From NCBI RefSeq assembly GCF_040786285.1, contig NZ_JBFMKQ010000001.1, positions 1,054,001-1,118,000 of the forward strand: a stretch of 64,000 nt of DNA, written 5' to 3'. Made by a program: the position numbers and the translations under genes. Position 1 is the stretch's first letter, and every line of letters begins with the position of its first letter. Source of the DNA: Aquimarina sp040786285 (lineage in GTDB: Bacteria > Bacteroidota > Bacteroidia > Flavobacteriales > Flavobacteriaceae). This document shows, piece after piece, positions 33,492-43,309 of the stretch. The notes below the pieces were generated by a model that searched no databases, was not told the origin of the DNA, and saw nothing but the letters and a program-made list of their open reading frames with translations.

Positions 33492-34649
33492 CTATTCTAA
33501 CCAAGATTTATGATAATCGTCATCGGCTATTTTCATAGCTTCTTCGGTAACCATAAGAGGTTTAAAAGTATCCACCATAACAGCGAGTTCATCGGTTTTG
33601 GTTTTACCAATACTTCTTTCTGTCGCTCCAGGATGCGGCCCGTGGGGTATTCCTGCGGGATGCAATGAAATATGACCTGCATCAATATCATTTCTACTCA
33701 TAAAATCCCCATCAACATAGTACAGCACTTCGTCGCTATCAATATTGCTATGATTATAAGGTGCCGGAATAGCCTCGGGATGATAGTCATACAATCTGGG
33801 TACAAATGAACAAACCACAAAAGCATCGGTCTCAAAAGTTTGATGTACTGGAGGGGGTTGGTGTACTCTTCCGGTTATAGGTTCAAAATCATGTATCGAA
33901 AATGCATATGGAAAATTAAATCCATCGTAACCTACCACATCAAATGGATGAGTGGCATAGATCATATCGAATATTTCGCCTTGCTTTTTCACCTTAATCA
34001 AGAAATCTCCTTTTTCATCATTGGTTTCTAGTTCATATGGGGCTCTAAGATCGCGTTCACAAAATGGAGAATGCTCTAAGAGTTGCCCAAACCAATTACG
34101 ATATCTTTTGGGTGTATATATTGGTCTTCTTGATTCTACAATAAATAAACGATTATCTTTAGTATCAAAATCAAGCTTGTAGATGGTTCCTCTTGGGATT
34201 AAGATATAATCACCGTATTTAAAATCCAGATTTCCTAAATGGCTTCTAAATTTTCCGCTACCACGATGAACAAAAATTAATTCATCGGCATCGGTGTTTT
34301 TATAAAAATAATCGGATGTTGATTCTTGTGGAGAAGATAAAATAATACTTACATCACTATTGGTAAGTACATTTTTTCTACTTTCTAAGTAGTCTTTTTC
34401 GGGAGCAACTTTAAAACCATGAAAGCGATAGGACTTAATGTTATTTTCTATTGCAATTTTTGGAGCTACATTGTAGTTTCCTTTGATTTCTTTTACCTGT
34501 GTAGGCCTTTGGCAATGATACATGTTAGTAGACATACCATCAAAGCCAATAGTGCCAAATAATTGTTCATAGTAAAGACTGCCATCTGGTTTTTTAAAGA
34601 TGGTATGGCGTTTAGGTGGTATTTTCCCCAGAGTGTGATAAAAAGGCAT
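33492..34649 (-). CDS. hmgA: Homogentisate 1,2-dioxygenase
   Basis: This 385-aa cupin-fold iron enzyme opens homogentisate to maleylacetoacetate. Motifs: PRGTIYKLDF, EHSPFCERDLRAPYE, the Fe-site region HQPPPVHQTFE, and the C-terminal LHPAGIPHGPHPGATE. Shorter than the human form (about 445 aa), usual for Bacteroidota. Next enzymes (maleylacetoacetate isomerase, fumarylacetoacetase) are not in the window. Confidence 0.95.
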   Translation of the reverse strand: MPFYHTLGKIPPKRHTIFKKPDGSLYYEQLFGTIGFDGMSTNMYHCQRPTQVKEIKGNYNVAPKIAIENNIKSYRFHGFKVAPEKDYLESRKNVLTNSDVSIILSSPQESTSDYFYKNTDADELIFVHRGSGKFRSHLGNLDFKYGDYILIPRGTIYKLDFDTKDNRLFIVESRRPIYTPKRYRNWFGQLLEHSPFCERDLRAPYELETNDEKGDFLIKVKKQGEIFDMIYATHPFDVVGYDGFNFPYAFSIHDFEPITGRVHQPPPVHQTFETDAFVVCSFVPRLYDYHPEAIPAPYNHSNIDSDEVLYYVDGDFMSRNDIDAGHISLHPAGIPHGPHPGATERSIGKTKTDELAVMVDTFKPLMVTEEAMKIADDDYHKSWLE

Positions 34650-34911
34650 GATGTTGTAAAATTTGATAATAAATGATTATTTCTTCAAAACTATTATGAA
34701 AGATAATCTGCCTTATTCGGGATTACGTTTGATAAGGTAATGTAATAGTAATAATAAATCGTGCCAAAACAAGCTCATAATACTACAAATATCGGAAATA
34801 TTTCTATTAAAAAAGAGAAAAGTTGGGAGAGAAAAAGAATAAAGAACATTGATTCAGGAGTTTAAAAAACAAGAATCTTTGTCGTTTTATATTCGGCTTA
34901 CATAAAGAAAT

Positions 34912-37197
34912 TTAAAACCAAAAACCAACACTAAAGTACCAGATACCTTGATCTAACTCGGGTGAGAATGAATATTTAACCTGTACAGGGCCGGCAAAAG
35001 TCTCCAGACCATATCCAATTGCATATCCCGAAAACTCGGGGCTTTCGAACCATCTTCCGGTACTAAATAACTTATTACCCACATTCGCAAAATTTGCTGA
35101 TGCATTAATGTGATTTTTTTTAAATATCTCATAATCAAAAGTCACTAATGCTTTTGCAAAGCTTCTTCCGGTAATTCCTAAAAAATCATATCCATAAAAT
35201 GGGATAAAATTATTAATAGTTCTGGCTCCAAACCCCCCAAGAAGAAAATCCAGAGAATTAAGAGAAGCGTTTCCGATTTTGGTTCCTGCTTGTGCACTAA
35301 GATTTAACGATAGTTTATGTGATAGTGGCATTGCATAGCCTAATTGGGCTTTGGCGATAGAAAATTCATTAAATGTTTCTGTAAAATTAGACGAAAAAAG
35401 ATAAGAATGAATATCTCCCTCGAATAATAACCCCTTCTTGGGGAAATATTTATTATCATAGGTGTCCAATTTAAAATATCCATAGGCACTCCAATAATCA
35501 CTATCATCAAAAACAGTACCGGGAACCGCATTTTCATCTTGTCCAAAAGTCTCAGAGATAATTCTAAGTCTTTTATATTCGGCTCCTAATCCAACAGAAA
35601 AGGTTTGACTTAAGAGTGTTTCTGCATATACTTGGGCGTTTAAGTCGGTATAATCGACATCAATGGTATTAATATCAAGGTCTGGGATTTCTCCAAATTG
35701 TCCAATAAAATCAAAATCGATAGCTTTTGTAAAGTTGGTGTAGCTATATTTTAATCCAGTACTCCAATAAAAACCCTTATCTATATAATAATCCACATTA
35801 TAGCGAATATTATCTCCAAGAGCTGCCTCTGCCGAAAGAACATCATTATTAAAGAACAAACTTTTTCTTGTAACATTTACCAAAGCAGCGGTTTGATACA
35901 AATTGTCATAATGTAATGCAAAACGCAATAACATTTTGTTGTCACTTTCTTTTACATTAAGTAGTAACTCTTTTCCTCCTTCTTTTTTATCTACTAATCG
36001 ATGACTTACCCTATCAAAATTTCCTGTTGCAGATAGGTTATTAATACCCTCATTTAATTTTTCATAGGTGGTGACTCTTGGAACTTTAAGCTTTAATTTA
36101 CCTCTGATATACGCCCTGGTATATCTATTATTACCAGTAATAACTAAACTATTGATGAATAGAGTTTCGGCATTTTTGACGAGTATAGATTTTGGTTTTG
36201 ATGGTTTTTGACGGCTAGCCACTTTTTTTAGTTTTTCGTAATTTACTGAAGCTGCTTTTTCTCCACTAGCAATAATTTTATCAGCCTGATCAAATGACAT
36301 TACCGAAAACTCCATTATTTGAGGTTTGATATGGATATCGGTTTCAGGAATCTTATCCTTCATCGCATTATATGTTCTAAAGTTGCTAATCTGTAGGAGA
36401 ATATTATCTACAGAATTTAATTGATCTCCAGACATTAGGCTATCCTGCACATCGATTCCGATTACAATTTCGGCACCTTTATCTTTAATTTCTTTTACCG
36501 GAAAATTATTAGAAACCCCGCCATCTGTCATCAAAACTCCATTTAGCTCTACAGGGCTAAATATCGAGGGTAGTGCTCCACTAGCAGAAACAGCTTCAGG
36601 AAGATACCCTTTGTCCAACAGGACTTGTTTGCCCGTTTCAATATTTGTAGACATACAGAAGAATGGTATGGGCAGTTTGTCAAAATCATGAATGTGATTT
36701 ACATGATCAGTATATCTCGAAAATTGATTATAAAAATTTTGCCCTTTTGATAATCCTTTGGGTAGTCCAATTTTAAACTTATCAAAAGGTAGGCTTACCG
36801 CATATTTTTCAGAATCATCACGTTCATAAAAAGTTTTGGCATCCCTTGGTATCTGATCTTGTATAAATGTATCAAAATCTACAGATCTAAAAATAGAATC
36901 AAGTTCTTGGGCTCTATACCCCGAAGCATACAACGCTCCTATAATTGCTCCCATACTTGTTCCGCCAATATAATCAATTCGTATACCCGCTTCTTCTATT
37001 ACTTTTAAAGCACCGATATGTGCTAATCCTTTTGCGCCACCGCCACTTAATACTAGCCCTACTTTAACATCTTCTGTAGCCGGCGGATCGTCATGTGTTT
37101 CTGTATGTTCTTTTTCTTGTGATGATAGTAGTTGTGGCGCAAAGAATATAATCATAAGTAATACCTTGATCAAAAAAGTCTTTATGATGTAATTCAT
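34912..37197 (-). CDS. Patatin-like phospholipase fused to a POTRA/beta-barrel
   Basis: This 761-aa protein has a signal sequence, a patatin domain (about 45-330) and a C-terminal outer-membrane barrel (about 430-761, ending in FWF), with one POTRA-like segment near 345-420. Catalytic parts are intact: oxyanion GGGAKG 52-57, nucleophile Ser81 in GTSMG, and Asp225 in DGG. The architecture is that of PlpD-type (type Vd) proteins, which move a lipase to the surface. Ends 8 nt after the uvrC stop, so probably co-transcribed with uvrC. Substrate unknown. Confidence 0.9.
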   Translation of the reverse strand: MNYIIKTFLIKVLLMIIFFAPQLLSSQEKEHTETHDDPPATEDVKVGLVLSGGGAKGLAHIGALKVIEEAGIRIDYIGGTSMGAIIGALYASGYRAQELDSIFRSVDFDTFIQDQIPRDAKTFYERDDSEKYAVSLPFDKFKIGLPKGLSKGQNFYNQFSRYTDHVNHIHDFDKLPIPFFCMSTNIETGKQVLLDKGYLPEAVSASGALPSIFSPVELNGVLMTDGGVSNNFPVKEIKDKGAEIVIGIDVQDSLMSGDQLNSVDNILLQISNFRTYNAMKDKIPETDIHIKPQIMEFSVMSFDQADKIIASGEKAASVNYEKLKKVASRQKPSKPKSILVKNAETLFINSLVITGNNRYTRAYIRGKLKLKVPRVTTYEKLNEGINNLSATGNFDRVSHRLVDKKEGGKELLLNVKESDNKMLLRFALHYDNLYQTAALVNVTRKSLFFNNDVLSAEAALGDNIRYNVDYYIDKGFYWSTGLKYSYTNFTKAIDFDFIGQFGEIPDLDINTIDVDYTDLNAQVYAETLLSQTFSVGLGAEYKRLRIISETFGQDENAVPGTVFDDSDYWSAYGYFKLDTYDNKYFPKKGLLFEGDIHSYLFSSNFTETFNEFSIAKAQLGYAMPLSHKLSLNLSAQAGTKIGNASLNSLDFLLGGFGARTINNFIPFYGYDFLGITGRSFAKALVTFDYEIFKKNHINASANFANVGNKLFSTGRWFESPEFSGYAIGYGLETFAGPVQVKYSFSPELDQGIWYFSVGFWF

Positions 37198-37205
37198 AGC
37201 TACAA

Positions 37206-39005
37206 TTAATCTTTTTTAGAAAGATAATAATTAAATACTTTGGTTGCGCGCGAATCGCCCACTACTTGAGCTAACTCCTCTTTTGATGCTTCACGAATTC
37301 TTCTTACAGATCTGAAATTTTTTAATAACTCTATTACGGTTTTTTCACCAATTCCTGGGATAGAGTCAAGCTCTGTATCCAATGCCGATTTACTTCTTTT
37401 TTGCCTATGAAAAGTAATCCCAAATCTATGAGCTTCATTTCGCAGATGTTGTACTACTTTTAAGGTTTCGGATTTTTTATCCAAATATAATGGTATAGAG
37501 TCTCCAGGATAATAAATTTCTTCTAACCTTTTTGCAATACCGATAATTGTAATCTTGCCTCTTAATTTAAGATCATCCAAGGCTTTTAATCCTGATGAGA
37601 GTTGCCCTTTTCCACCATCAACAATAATAAGTTGGGGTAGCGGTTGTTCTTCATCCAATAAACGTTTATATCTTCTATAGACTACCTCTTCCATAGAAGC
37701 AAAGTCATTTGCACCTTCAACTGTTTTTATATTAAATTTTCTATATTCTTTCTTGCTGGGTTTCGCATTTTTAAAAACTACACATGCTGCTACGGGATTA
37801 GTTCCCTGGATATTAGAGTTATCAAAACACTCAATATGTCTGGGTTCTTCTGGTAATCGAAGATCTTTTTTCATTTGCGCCATCAAACGTTTTACATGTC
37901 GATCAGGATCAATAATCTTGATCTGTTTGAAGCGTTCTTGTCTATAATATTTTGCATTTCTCAGGGATAAGTCTACGATTTTCTTTTTATCACCTAGTTG
38001 CGGAATTGTAATCTTTAGTCCTTCGCCTACATTTACTTTAAAAGGAACGAATATTTCCTTTGATTTAGATCCGAAACGCTGACGTAGGTCAATAATAGCC
38101 AGCTCAAGAAGCTCTTTATCAGATTCTTCTAATTTCTTTTTAATTTCTGTAGTATGAGATCTTATAATAGCGCCATAGGATAGTTGTAAAAAATTGACGT
38201 AGCCATACGATTCATCGGATATGATTGAAAATACATCGACGTTGCTTATTTTGGGGTTAACAACGGTGGATTTAGCCTGATAATTTTCTAGAATTTCAAT
38301 TTTTTCTTTAATACGCTGTGCATCTTCAAACTCCATTTTTTCTGCATGATCAGACATTTGTTTTCTAAAACGATTCAAAGAATCTTTAAAATTACCCTTT
38401 ACAATTTGCCGAATGGCTTCTAGGTTTTCGTTGTATTCATTTTCTTCTTGCAATCCTTCACAAGGGCCTTTGCAATTACCTAAATGGTATTCGAGACAGA
38501 CCTTATATTTGCCATTGTTTATTTTTTCTTGAGACAAATCATAAGTGCACGTTCTAAGTTGATATAACCCCTTGATTAAATCTAATAGAGTATGTACCGT
38601 CTTGAAATTTGTATAAGGGCCATAATATTCTGATCCATCTTTAATTAAGTTTCGAGTAGGAAAAACTCTAGGAAAACGCTCTTTTTTGATGCAAATCCAG
38701 GGATACGTTTTATCATCCTTTAGCATTACGTTAAATCTGGGTTGATGCTTTTTAATAAGATTATTTTCTAATAATAAAGCATCGGTTTCAGTTTCAACAA
38801 CAATATGTCGTACTGCACAGATTTTTTTTACCAAAACCTTAGTCTTATAGTTGTCGTGACTTTTGGTAAAATAAGAAGCGACTCTTTTCTTTAGATTTTT
38901 GGCCTTACCTATATATAGTAATTTATCATCTTTGTCATAGTACTGATAAACTCCGGGGCTTGTTGGCAATGTTTTAATTTGTATGTCTAAAGAGGCTTGT
39001 TCCAT
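37206..39005 (-). CDS. uvrC: UvrABC system protein C
   Basis: This 599-aa nuclease makes both incisions in nucleotide-excision repair. N-terminal GIY-YIG domain (SPGVYQYYDKDDKLLYIGKA, about 14-33), UVR motif near 215, RNase H-like C-terminal nuclease (ECFDNSNIQG, VDGGKGQLS) and a helix-hairpin-helix tail (SIPGIGEKTVIELLKNF). Length normal. Starts 123 nt from the divergent protease gene. Confidence 0.97.
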   Translation of the reverse strand: MEQASLDIQIKTLPTSPGVYQYYDKDDKLLYIGKAKNLKKRVASYFTKSHDNYKTKVLVKKICAVRHIVVETETDALLLENNLIKKHQPRFNVMLKDDKTYPWICIKKERFPRVFPTRNLIKDGSEYYGPYTNFKTVHTLLDLIKGLYQLRTCTYDLSQEKINNGKYKVCLEYHLGNCKGPCEGLQEENEYNENLEAIRQIVKGNFKDSLNRFRKQMSDHAEKMEFEDAQRIKEKIEILENYQAKSTVVNPKISNVDVFSIISDESYGYVNFLQLSYGAIIRSHTTEIKKKLEESDKELLELAIIDLRQRFGSKSKEIFVPFKVNVGEGLKITIPQLGDKKKIVDLSLRNAKYYRQERFKQIKIIDPDRHVKRLMAQMKKDLRLPEEPRHIECFDNSNIQGTNPVAACVVFKNAKPSKKEYRKFNIKTVEGANDFASMEEVVYRRYKRLLDEEQPLPQLIIVDGGKGQLSSGLKALDDLKLRGKITIIGIAKRLEEIYYPGDSIPLYLDKKSETLKVVQHLRNEAHRFGITFHRQKRSKSALDTELDSIPGIGEKTVIELLKNFRSVRRIREASKEELAQVVGDSRATKVFNYYLSKKD

Positions 39006-39128
39006 ATTCCAAAGGTAAAGTTAAGGGTTTACCTTAATTTGGGTATATATATAGGAGGTTTAAATTTTGTTAAATCTTAATGTTATGCTGTTGTTTGGTT
39101 AAAAAGAGGGTATAACATACAAGGCATT

Positions 39129-39602
39129 ATGATTTTTCTTACTTTAGTAGTTCGAATATCAATATATTTTTTGGAAAAAGAAAAGAAAATAATTGGCAGA
39201 ACTGATAAAGCAGATTTTCCTGTTTTAGAATTAAAGGATATCGACACCAAGATGGATACAGGAGTTTATGCGTCATCAATCCATTGTGTTGATATTAGAG
39301 AAACGGATCAAACCTTGCAGTGTAGTTTTCTGGATGCTACCCATCCAGAATACAATGGTAAAAAGTTTACATTCAAGAATTATGATATTTCTGCTGTAAA
39401 AAGTAATTCAGGAAAAGTAGAAGTAAGATATGCCATAAAAACTCAAATTATATTATTTGATCAAACGTATCCAATAACCCTTACATTATCTCCTCGCGAT
39501 GATATGCGTTTTCCCGTATTACTTGGGCGTAAATTTTTAAGTGGAAAATTTTTAGTCGACCCTCAATCAGAAAACCAGTCGTATAATCAAAAGCCAGAAT
39601 GA
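39129..39602 (+). CDS. Retropepsin-like ATP-dependent zinc protease family (COG4067)
   Basis: 157 aa. After a short hydrophobic start comes IIGRTDKADFPVLELKDIDTKMDTGVYASSI; the D-T-G is the aspartyl catalytic triad of this family (often called RimB/RloA2-like), and LLGRKFLSGKFLVDP is its second conserved block. The start is doubtful: ATG 39129, or TTG 39171 which matches the usual short N-terminus. Overlaps rimK by 4 nt (ATGA), so translation is probably coupled. Partners in other bacteria process or degrade poly-glutamylated S6 made by RimK. Confidence 0.85.
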   Translation: MIFLTLVVRISIYFLEKEKKIIGRTDKADFPVLELKDIDTKMDTGVYASSIHCVDIRETDQTLQCSFLDATHPEYNGKKFTFKNYDISAVKSNSGKVEVRYAIKTQIILFDQTYPITLTLSPRDDMRFPVLLGRKFLSGKFLVDPQSENQSYNQKPE

Positions 39603-40471
39603 ATATAAAAATATTGTCGCGAAGTGCGAGTTTGTATTCTACTAATGCGTTGGTTCAAGCCGCTGTAAAACGCAAACATAATGTACAGGTAATTGATCCA
39701 TTGAATTGTGATATTGTAATCGAAAGACAAAAACCAGAGATATACTACCGTGGTAAAAAACTAGATCATGTAGATGCTGTGATTCCCAGGATTGGTGCCT
39801 CAACAACCTTTTATGGAACCGCTGTTGTAAGGCAATTTGAAATGATGAATGTATTTACAACACTTAAGTCGCAAGCACTCATACAATCCAGGGATAAGTT
39901 AAGAAGTTTACAAATACTGTCTAAGGCAGGGTTAGGGCTTCCAAAAACGGTTTTTACGAATTACTCTAAAGATGTCTCTGAGGTGATATCGCATGTCGGG
40001 GGAGCTCCATTAATTATTAAACTTCTAGAAGGAACTCAAGGATTAGGTGTAGTATTGGCAGAGACCAAAACCGCCGCAGAATCTGTATTAGAAGCTTTTA
40101 ACGGATTACAAGCCAGGGTAATTGTACAAGAGTTTATTCGTGAAGCTAAAGGGTCGGATATAAGGGCTTTGGTTGTAGATGGTGAAGTAGTGGGAGCTAT
40201 GAAAAGACAAGGAAAAGAAGGAGAGTTTAGATCTAACTTGCATAGAGGAGGCACGGCCAAAGTGATCCGCCTTAGTAGGCATGAAGAACAGGCAGCTATA
40301 CTGGCTGCTAAAGCTTTAAAAATGGGAGTCGCTGGAGTGGATTTATTACAAAGTGATAGAGGGCCTCTTATTTTGGAAGTGAATTCTTCTCCAGGATTAG
40401 AAGGAATAGAAAGTGCTACTGGAAAAGATATCGCTAAAACCATCATACGTTATATAGAACGGAGTTTGTAA
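39599..40471 (+). CDS. rimK: RimK-type ATP-grasp ligase
   Basis: This 290-aa ATP-grasp enzyme has a RimK N-terminal domain (to about 90) and an ATP-grasp core with RDKLRSLQIL, PLIIKLLEGTQGLGV, and the metal site EVNSSPGLEGI. Adds glutamates to the C-terminus of ribosomal protein S6 in E. coli. Its position between the DTG protease and the AstE-like gene is a recurring trio (family knowledge). Length typical of RimK. Confidence 0.92.
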   Translation: MNIKILSRSASLYSTNALVQAAVKRKHNVQVIDPLNCDIVIERQKPEIYYRGKKLDHVDAVIPRIGASTTFYGTAVVRQFEMMNVFTTLKSQALIQSRDKLRSLQILSKAGLGLPKTVFTNYSKDVSEVISHVGGAPLIIKLLEGTQGLGVVLAETKTAAESVLEAFNGLQARVIVQEFIREAKGSDIRALVVDGEVVGAMKRQGKEGEFRSNLHRGGTAKVIRLSRHEEQAAILAAKALKMGVAGVDLLQSDRGPLILEVNSSPGLEGIESATGKDIAKTIIRYIERSL

Positions 40472-40476
40472 TACAT

Positions 40477-41457
40477 ATGACAAAAATCAACGAAGATAAT
40501 ATCCTTAATATTCTAGGTAAAGAAGTTTTACCAGGGACAAGTACAACGATTAATTTTAATATTGCAAAGTTATATACTTCAACAAAGGTAGAAATACCAA
40601 TAATTATAGAAAGATCCAAAATTCCCGGACCCACCGTACTTATTACCGCAGGTATTCATGGAGATGAAATCAATGGAGTCGAGGTAGTACGACAAATCAT
40701 TGCCAAAAACATAAATAAACCTGAAAAAGGCAGTATTATTTGTATTCCTGTTCTAAATGTGTTTGGTTTTTTGAGTATGGATCGCTTTTTTCCGGATGGT
40801 AGAGATTTGAACAGGGTTTTTCCCGGGACTAAAAATGGTTCCCTGGCGAGCCGTTTTGCCCATCAATTTATAAATGAAATTCTTCCTGTAGCTGATTTTT
40901 GTTTAGATTTTCATACTGGTGGAGCGAGTAGGTTTAATGCTCCTCATATAAGAGTTGATCCTAAGAACGAAAGACTTGTGGGGTTAGCCAAGATTTTTAA
41001 TGCACCTTTTATGCTTTTGTCTAAAAATCTAGATGGTTCCTATCGTGCAGCTTGTGCAAAGAAAGAAATCGACATCTTGTTGTTCGAAGGAGGAAAATCG
41101 CAAAATAGTAGTAAAGAAATTGCAGTAGAGGGAGTGCAGGGCACGATGCGTATCCTTAATTATTTGAATATGCTACACTCTGATTTTGTAACACCGATTC
41201 CGGATAGTAATAGTATTGTTATTAAAAAAAGTATGTGGATGCGTGCTCGATTTAGTGGACTATTACACATTAAAATTCCTGTTGGGAAGCATGTAAAAAA
41301 AGGTGAAATCTTAGCTACAATAACAGATCCTTATGGTAAGATGAGGCATGTGGTTAAAGCGAATAACGAGGGGTATATTATTAATGTAAATGAGTCTCCA
41401 ATAGTGTATAAAGGTGATGCTATTTTTAGGATTACTAAAGAACTGGTAAATGAATAA
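40477..41457 (+). CDS. Succinylglutamate desuccinylase / aspartoacylase family zinc enzyme
   Basis: This 326-aa M14-like deacylase has GIHGDEINGVEVVRQI (zinc ligands His and Glu), LDFHTGG (third ligand His) and LLFEGG (catalytic Glu), then a C-terminal beta domain with a biotinyl-like fold. Removes an acyl group from an N-acyl amino acid. With RimK and a protease next to it, the substrate may be a glutamyl or acylglutamyl peptide, but this is inference. Starts 5 nt after rimK. Confidence 0.88.
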   Translation: MTKINEDNILNILGKEVLPGTSTTINFNIAKLYTSTKVEIPIIIERSKIPGPTVLITAGIHGDEINGVEVVRQIIAKNINKPEKGSIICIPVLNVFGFLSMDRFFPDGRDLNRVFPGTKNGSLASRFAHQFINEILPVADFCLDFHTGGASRFNAPHIRVDPKNERLVGLAKIFNAPFMLLSKNLDGSYRAACAKKEIDILLFEGGKSQNSSKEIAVEGVQGTMRILNYLNMLHSDFVTPIPDSNSIVIKKSMWMRARFSGLLHIKIPVGKHVKKGEILATITDPYGKMRHVVKANNEGYIINVNESPIVYKGDAIFRITKELVNE

Positions 41458-42019
41458 GAAAGAACTTCGAGAAAAATATAAGAACCTCAGATCTGATTTA
41501 AGTGAAATTGAAATCGATAATTTAAGTATGGATATTGCGAATCAATCGCTTCAATTACCGATTTGGGAAAAATCATATTACCATATTTTTTTACCAATAC
41601 AAAAACAAAAAGAGATCAACACCGAGTTTATTCTACACATACTACAAGGAAAAGATAAGAATGTCATTGTGCCAAAGAGTGATTTCAAAGAGAATTCTTT
41701 AGAGCATATTTTGCTTACCGATACCACAAAATTAGAAATAAATGCATGGGGAATTCCTGAGCCAACAGAAGGAATACCTATTCCCGAAGATAAAATCGAG
41801 GTGGTCTTTGTACCTCTTTTGGCATTTGATTTGCATGGGCATCGTGTGGGTTACGGAAAAGGATTTTATGACAAATTCCTAAGCAAATGTAGTTCAGAAA
41901 CCATAAAAGTTGGACTTTCTCTTTTCTCTGGAGAAGAGAAGATCGAAGAAGTTTTACCCACAGATATACGTCTCGACCTTTGTGTCACGCCACTAGAAAC
42001 GTATCATTTTAAGAATTAA
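41450..42019 (+). CDS. 5-formyltetrahydrofolate cyclo-ligase
   Basis: This 189-aa enzyme makes 5,10-methenyl-THF from 5-formyl-THF and ATP. Conserved: N-terminal KKELREKYKNLRSDL with basic residues, VPLLAFDLHGHRVGYGKGFYDKFL (ATP/Mg site). Overlaps the AstE-like gene by 8 nt, so likely translationally coupled. Confidence 0.92.
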   Translation: MNKKELREKYKNLRSDLSEIEIDNLSMDIANQSLQLPIWEKSYYHIFLPIQKQKEINTEFILHILQGKDKNVIVPKSDFKENSLEHILLTDTTKLEINAWGIPEPTEGIPIPEDKIEVVFVPLLAFDLHGHRVGYGKGFYDKFLSKCSSETIKVGLSLFSGEEKIEEVLPTDIRLDLCVTPLETYHFKN

Positions 42020-42087
42020 TTAACATTTCTTGCATTCAAGAATAGTTTATCCTATATTAGGTACTTATAATTCTTTACCCCTAAAAA

Positions 42088-42489
42088 ATGCCCCAAAATA
42101 TAGAGAGTGTTTGTATTATTGATGATGATAACATCTACATCAATTTAGTTAGCAAAATTATTGAACTAAAAAGATTATCAGAATCCATATTAGTCTTCAA
42201 TAATGGCAAAGAAGCTTTAGATTTTTTTCAGGAATCTATACACAATGATACACAAGTAGAGGTCCCCCAGGTAATTTTTCTCGATATTAATATGCCTATA
42301 ATGGACGGGTGGGAATTTCTAAGTGAATTTTCAAAAATCAGGAATGAAGTACGTGATACTATAGATCTCTATGTGGTAAGTTCTTCTATTAATTCAAAAG
42401 ATATTGAACGGGCAAAATCGATCGATGTAGTATCGGATTATCTTGCGAAACCAATTAAGTTAAATGATTTTGTACGAGTACTAAGCTAA
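42088..42489 (+). CDS. Single-domain response regulator
   Basis: 133 aa: only a receiver domain. Acidic pocket IDDDN near residue 11, phospho-Asp in VIFLDINMPIMDGW near residue 69, and Lys in AKPIK near 125. No output domain, so it works by protein-protein contact or as a phosphorelay intermediate. No histidine kinase is nearby. Its stop overlaps the end of lspA by 9 nt (convergent). Confidence 0.93.
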   Translation: MPQNIESVCIIDDDNIYINLVSKIIELKRLSESILVFNNGKEALDFFQESIHNDTQVEVPQVIFLDINMPIMDGWEFLSEFSKIRNEVRDTIDLYVVSSSINSKDIERAKSIDVVSDYLAKPIKLNDFVRVLS

Positions 42490-43101
42490 ATCTGTCAATT
42501 CCTTTTTAGGAAATGCTTTCTTGTTAAAAATGATAAGTAAAAATACACCTACACTAATTGCAGAGTCGGCAATATTAAACACAGGGTCAAAGAAAGAAAA
42601 ATGTTTTCCTCCAAAAAAGGGTATCCATTCTGGTAAAATATCATCATAAAACGTAAATTGAATCATATCGACCACCTTACCATAGAATAAGCTTTCGTAT
42701 CCTCCATTATCAGGTAAAAAACTTGCTACATTGATATTAGTACTGGCGTCAAAAAGAACTCCATATAATATCGAATCAATAATGTTTCCAAATGCACCTG
42801 CAAAGATTAATGCAATGCAAAAGGTAAGTATCATTGGACTGTTTTTACGAACCGAATCATAAAGCCAATAACCAATTCCTGTTATAGCTACCAATCTAAA
42901 CAGCGTAAGTACTAATTTCCCATAGCTCCCAGGAAGCTCAAAACCCCATGCCATTCCTTTGTTTTCTACAAATACAATTCTAAACCAACTAAAAACAGGA
43001 GCTTCTTCATGTAATGTGAAATGAGTTTTGATATAAATTTTAGTGATTTGATCAATCAATAAGACTAAAATTATAACTATAATGGATTTTTTTAAGGACA
43101 T
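42481..43101 (-). CDS. lspA: Lipoprotein signal peptidase II
   Basis: 206 aa with four membrane helices. The two catalytic Asp regions are AFGNIIDSILYG and FNIADSAISVGVFLLI. Removes the signal peptide of prolipoproteins after diacylglyceryl transfer. Longer than the ~165-aa proteobacterial form because of an insert near 120-150, usual in Bacteroidota. Third gene of the ileS-dksA-lspA run. Confidence 0.95.
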   Translation of the reverse strand: MSLKKSIIVIILVLLIDQITKIYIKTHFTLHEEAPVFSWFRIVFVENKGMAWGFELPGSYGKLVLTLFRLVAITGIGYWLYDSVRKNSPMILTFCIALIFAGAFGNIIDSILYGVLFDASTNINVASFLPDNGGYESLFYGKVVDMIQFTFYDDILPEWIPFFGGKHFSFFDPVFNIADSAISVGVFLLIIFNKKAFPKKELTDLA

Positions 43102-43243
43102 AAATTATTGGTTTGCATAGGTAATAAAAGCAACGACGGACAAAAATAGTATTTTATTTTGTTTTATAAACACTTATGTGACTTGCTTATAGAATTTTAT
43201 ATAGGGGGGATGGTATTTAGAGTCTTTAAAGAAATATAAAAAA

Positions 43244-43275
43244 AGACCTTACAGATGTTAACATCTGTAAGGTCT
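43244..43275 (-). terminator. 32-bp palindrome past the DksA-like gene
   Basis: AGACCTTACAGATGTT directly followed by its complement, with A-run at 43238-43243 (T-run on the minus strand). It lies 34 nt after the stop of the DksA-like gene, so lspA probably needs readthrough or its own promoter. Confidence 0.75.
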
Positions 43276-43309
43276 AGTATAATTTATAGACGATTGTTTA
43301 CTTTACTTT

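Noticed and set aside
40036..40446. 136-codon minus-strand frame opposite rimK
   Set aside because: Antisense of the ATP-grasp core; no independent support.
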